Program-made: the position numbers and the translations under genes
Source of the DNA: Nocardioides caldifontis
GTDB lineage: Bacteria > Actinomycetota > Actinomycetes > Propionibacteriales > Nocardioidaceae
Assembly: GCF_008087345.1 (NCBI RefSeq)
Contig: NZ_ML701735.1
Span: 495,010 to 559,009 of the forward strand
Reading direction: 5' to 3'
DNA length: 64,000 nucleotides
The notes under the pieces: generated by a model
What the model was told of the DNA's origin: nothing
What the model saw: only the letters and a program-made list of their open reading frames with translations
Databases searched by the model: none
Shown: one piece after another, positions 62,486-64,000 of the stretch
Numbering within the stretch: position 1 is the first letter of the stretch
Layout of the letters: every line of letters starts with the position of its first letter

Positions 62486-63418
62486 CTAGGCGGGCCGTCC
62501 GCTGCGGGCCTCCCGCTTCGCGGCAGCCTCCTCGCGCCGCTCCACGAACCTGCGCGCCTGCTCGTCCAGCTCCGCGATCGCCGCGGCCAGCTCCTCCCGT
62601 GCGCGTTCGCCGTCCTCGTCGAGCCCCTCGAGCTCGAGCAACCGCCACTGCCGCACCAACGGCATCACGACGTCGTCGTGGTGGATCCGGAGGTCGTAGA
62701 TGCCCGCCTTGGCCATCTGCACCGCCTTCCGGGTGAAGCCCGGGATGATCGCGCCCGGCATCTGGAACCCCATGACCTCGTCGGTGACCGCCCGCATCGT
62801 CTCCCCTGGCGCCAGCTGCAGCGCCGCCTCGACGATGTTGCGGTAGAAGATCATGTGCAGGTTCTCGTCCTTCGACACGCGGGTGAGCAACCGCTCCGCC
62901 ACCGGGTCCTCGGTGACCTTGCCGGTGTTGCGGTGGGAGACCCGGGTGGCGAGCTCCTGGAAGGACACGTAGGCGCAGACGTTGAGCAGCGGCTTGTCAC
63001 CGGAGTCGAACCCTGACTCCATCGTCTGCATCCGGGCCCGCTCCAGCTCGTCGGGGTCGACGCCGCGGGTCACCAGCAGGTAGTCCCGGATGCAGAACGC
63101 GTGGCGCCCCTCCTCGGCGGTCCACCGGTTCACCCACTCGCCCCACGCGCTCTCCCGGCCGAACGCCCGCTCGACCTCCCGGTGGTAGCTGGGGAGGTTG
63201 TCCTCGGTGAGGAGGTTCACCTCGAGCGCGGTGCGCGCGATCGGCGAGAGCGAGGACTGCTCCAGCGACCACGGCTCGCCCCCGAGCATCGAGAAGCTGC
63301 GCCCCTCGCTCCAGGGGACGTACTCGTGGGGCATCCAGTCCTGCGCGACCCGGAGGTGACGGTCGAGGTTCGCCTCGACGGTGGGTTCGAGCTCCTTCAG
63401 GAGCGCCGCGGTGTCCAT
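62486..63418 (-). CDS. Acyl-ACP desaturase (ferritin-like di-iron)
   Basis: ATG at 63418 is chosen because residues after it (MDTAALLKELEPTVEANLDR) match the family start; the frame extends 18 codons upstream without support. The 310-residue protein has the di-iron motifs of the stearoyl-ACP desaturase/DesA family: LLTEDNLPSYHREVE, TAEEGRHAFCIRDYL (E-E-x-x-H) and SKDENLHMIFYRNIVE (D/E-x-x-H). It would introduce a double bond into ACP-bound acyl chains. Its nearness to an ACP-ketosynthase operon may be functional or chance. Confidence 0.92.
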   Translation of the reverse strand: MDTAALLKELEPTVEANLDRHLRVAQDWMPHEYVPWSEGRSFSMLGGEPWSLEQSSLSPIARTALEVNLLTEDNLPSYHREVERAFGRESAWGEWVNRWTAEEGRHAFCIRDYLLVTRGVDPDELERARMQTMESGFDSGDKPLLNVCAYVSFQELATRVSHRNTGKVTEDPVAERLLTRVSKDENLHMIFYRNIVEAALQLAPGETMRAVTDEVMGFQMPGAIIPGFTRKAVQMAKAGIYDLRIHHDDVVMPLVRQWRLLELEGLDEDGERAREELAAAIAELDEQARRFVERREEAAAKREARSGRPA

Positions 63419-63530
63419 ACCCCGGCCTACCACTTCGACGGCGCCGGCGGTAGGGCGGCGGCCGACCCTCATCCGCCACCGGTGGGACGGCTACCGTGGG
63501 ACCGGCCCACACCGGAGACTGGAGTCGCCG

Positions 63531-64000
63531 ATGCCCTCTCGCTGGCGGACCCTGGCGGCGTCGTGCTGCGCTGCCGTGCTGCTCGCCGGGTGCAGCGGCG
63601 GCTCCGACGAAGCGGATGCCTCGCCGGAGACCCCCAGCGCCTCGTCCGCAACGCCGGGCGACGAGCCGTCCGGCTCGCCGGAGCCTCACACCGGGGGCGA
63701 GACCCCCTCCGCCTCTCCCACGCCTCCCCCACCGGCGGTCTCCGTGCTCGGCCTCGCGGAGCAGGAGCACCGGGGCGACCGGCTGCGGCTGGGCGCGGTC
63801 CGGGAGCAGACGGCGGCGTACACGTCGTACGACGTCACCTACCGCAGCCGCTCGACGACGCGGCGGGGCGAGGAGTCCTACCGGATCAGCGGGGTCCTCA
63901 ACGTGCCGACGGGGCGCGGCCCCTTCCCCGCGGTGGTGCTCGCGCACGGCTACATCGACCCGGCCTACTACGAGCGCGGCCAGGGGATGACGCGGGAGCG
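63531..64000 (+). CDS. Lipoprotein alpha/beta hydrolase, 3' end outside window
   Basis: ATG at 63531 follows GGAG by 6 bases; the frame is open to the window end (156 codons seen). The start is a lipoprotein signal (AASCCAAVLLAGC, lipobox Cys near residue 21), followed by a Ser/Pro/Glu-rich spacer of about 50 residues. The folded domain begins near residue 70 and shows GPFPAVVLAHGYIDPAYYER, the first strands and oxyanion-hole HG of alpha/beta hydrolases, such as S9-type peptidases or dienelactone hydrolase-like esterases. The catalytic nucleophile is beyond the window. Substrate unknown. Confidence 0.8.
   Translation, partial: MPSRWRTLAASCCAAVLLAGCSGGSDEADASPETPSASSATPGDEPSGSPEPHTGGETPSASPTPPPPAVSVLGLAEQEHRGDRLRLGAVREQTAAYTSYDVTYRSRSTTRRGEESYRISGVLNVPTGRGPFPAVVLAHGYIDPAYYERGQGMTRE

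Overview
The window is about 72% GC (estimated by eye, not counted) with dense, often overlapping genes, frequent GTG starts, ATGA/GTGA stop-start overlaps and several leaderless-looking promoters. Gene content (rpfB, PssD/PssE-type glycosyltransferase subunits, a CydDC fusion, a RelZ-like protein) and conserved gene orders (glmU-prs-rplY-pth; tatD-rpfB-rsmA-ispE) point to a high-GC actinobacterium. Nocardioidaceae (Nocardioides-like) is my best guess from overall look; it is an inference.

Region 1 (1-23011) is an exopolysaccharide and cell-surface locus. It holds two paralogous secreted beta-propeller-like proteins (one carrying a GH16 glycanase domain), a CysQ-type phosphatase, two stand-alone sulfotransferases, a Wzx flippase, a Wzz-like chain-length protein, a Wzy/ligase-like polymerase, a PssD-PssE glycosyltransferase pair whose PssE half is fused to a sulfotransferase-like domain, a GT2 enzyme and a priming polyprenyl-phosphate sugar transferase. 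It also holds three very large secreted beta-propeller proteins with PKD, fibrinogen-like or FnIII modules. Three sulfotransferase-type proteins plus an enzyme that removes the sulfotransfer by-product PAP suggest a sulfated extracellular glycan.

Region 2 (23339-36404, nearly all minus strand) is conserved housekeeping: pth, rplY, prs, glmU, a tRNA-Gln(UUG) with an unusually long variable region, tam with a divergent MarR regulator, an ABC-F ATPase, ispE, rsmA, rpfB, tatD and rsmI. A small secreted protein sits between prs and rplY.

Region 3 (36434-54876) holds a protein O-mannosyltransferase, a BlaI/M56-protease pair divergent from cydA-cydB-cydDC with clustered BlaI-type palindromes between them, a RelZ-like DUF429-(p)ppGpp synthetase fusion, a secreted coiled-coil protein, a LysE exporter, two uncharacterised proteins (one with a likely frameshift), and a two-component system whose kinase is fused to a DUF4153-like membrane domain.

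Region 4 (55088-61113) is the most unusual part. It is a tightly overlapping five-gene operon encoding a 929-residue protein made of about twenty tandem 29-residue helical repeats ending in an HExxH metalloprotease-like domain, a C25/CHAT-like cysteine peptidase, an acyl carrier protein, a complete beta-ketoacyl synthase and a shortened ketosynthase-like partner. I know of no described system with this composition. Downstream are a PF13769-like protein and a homocysteine S-methyltransferase family protein, an acyl-ACP desaturase, and the start of a lipoprotein alpha/beta hydrolase cut by the window end. No phage, IS element, CRISPR array or rRNA was seen.
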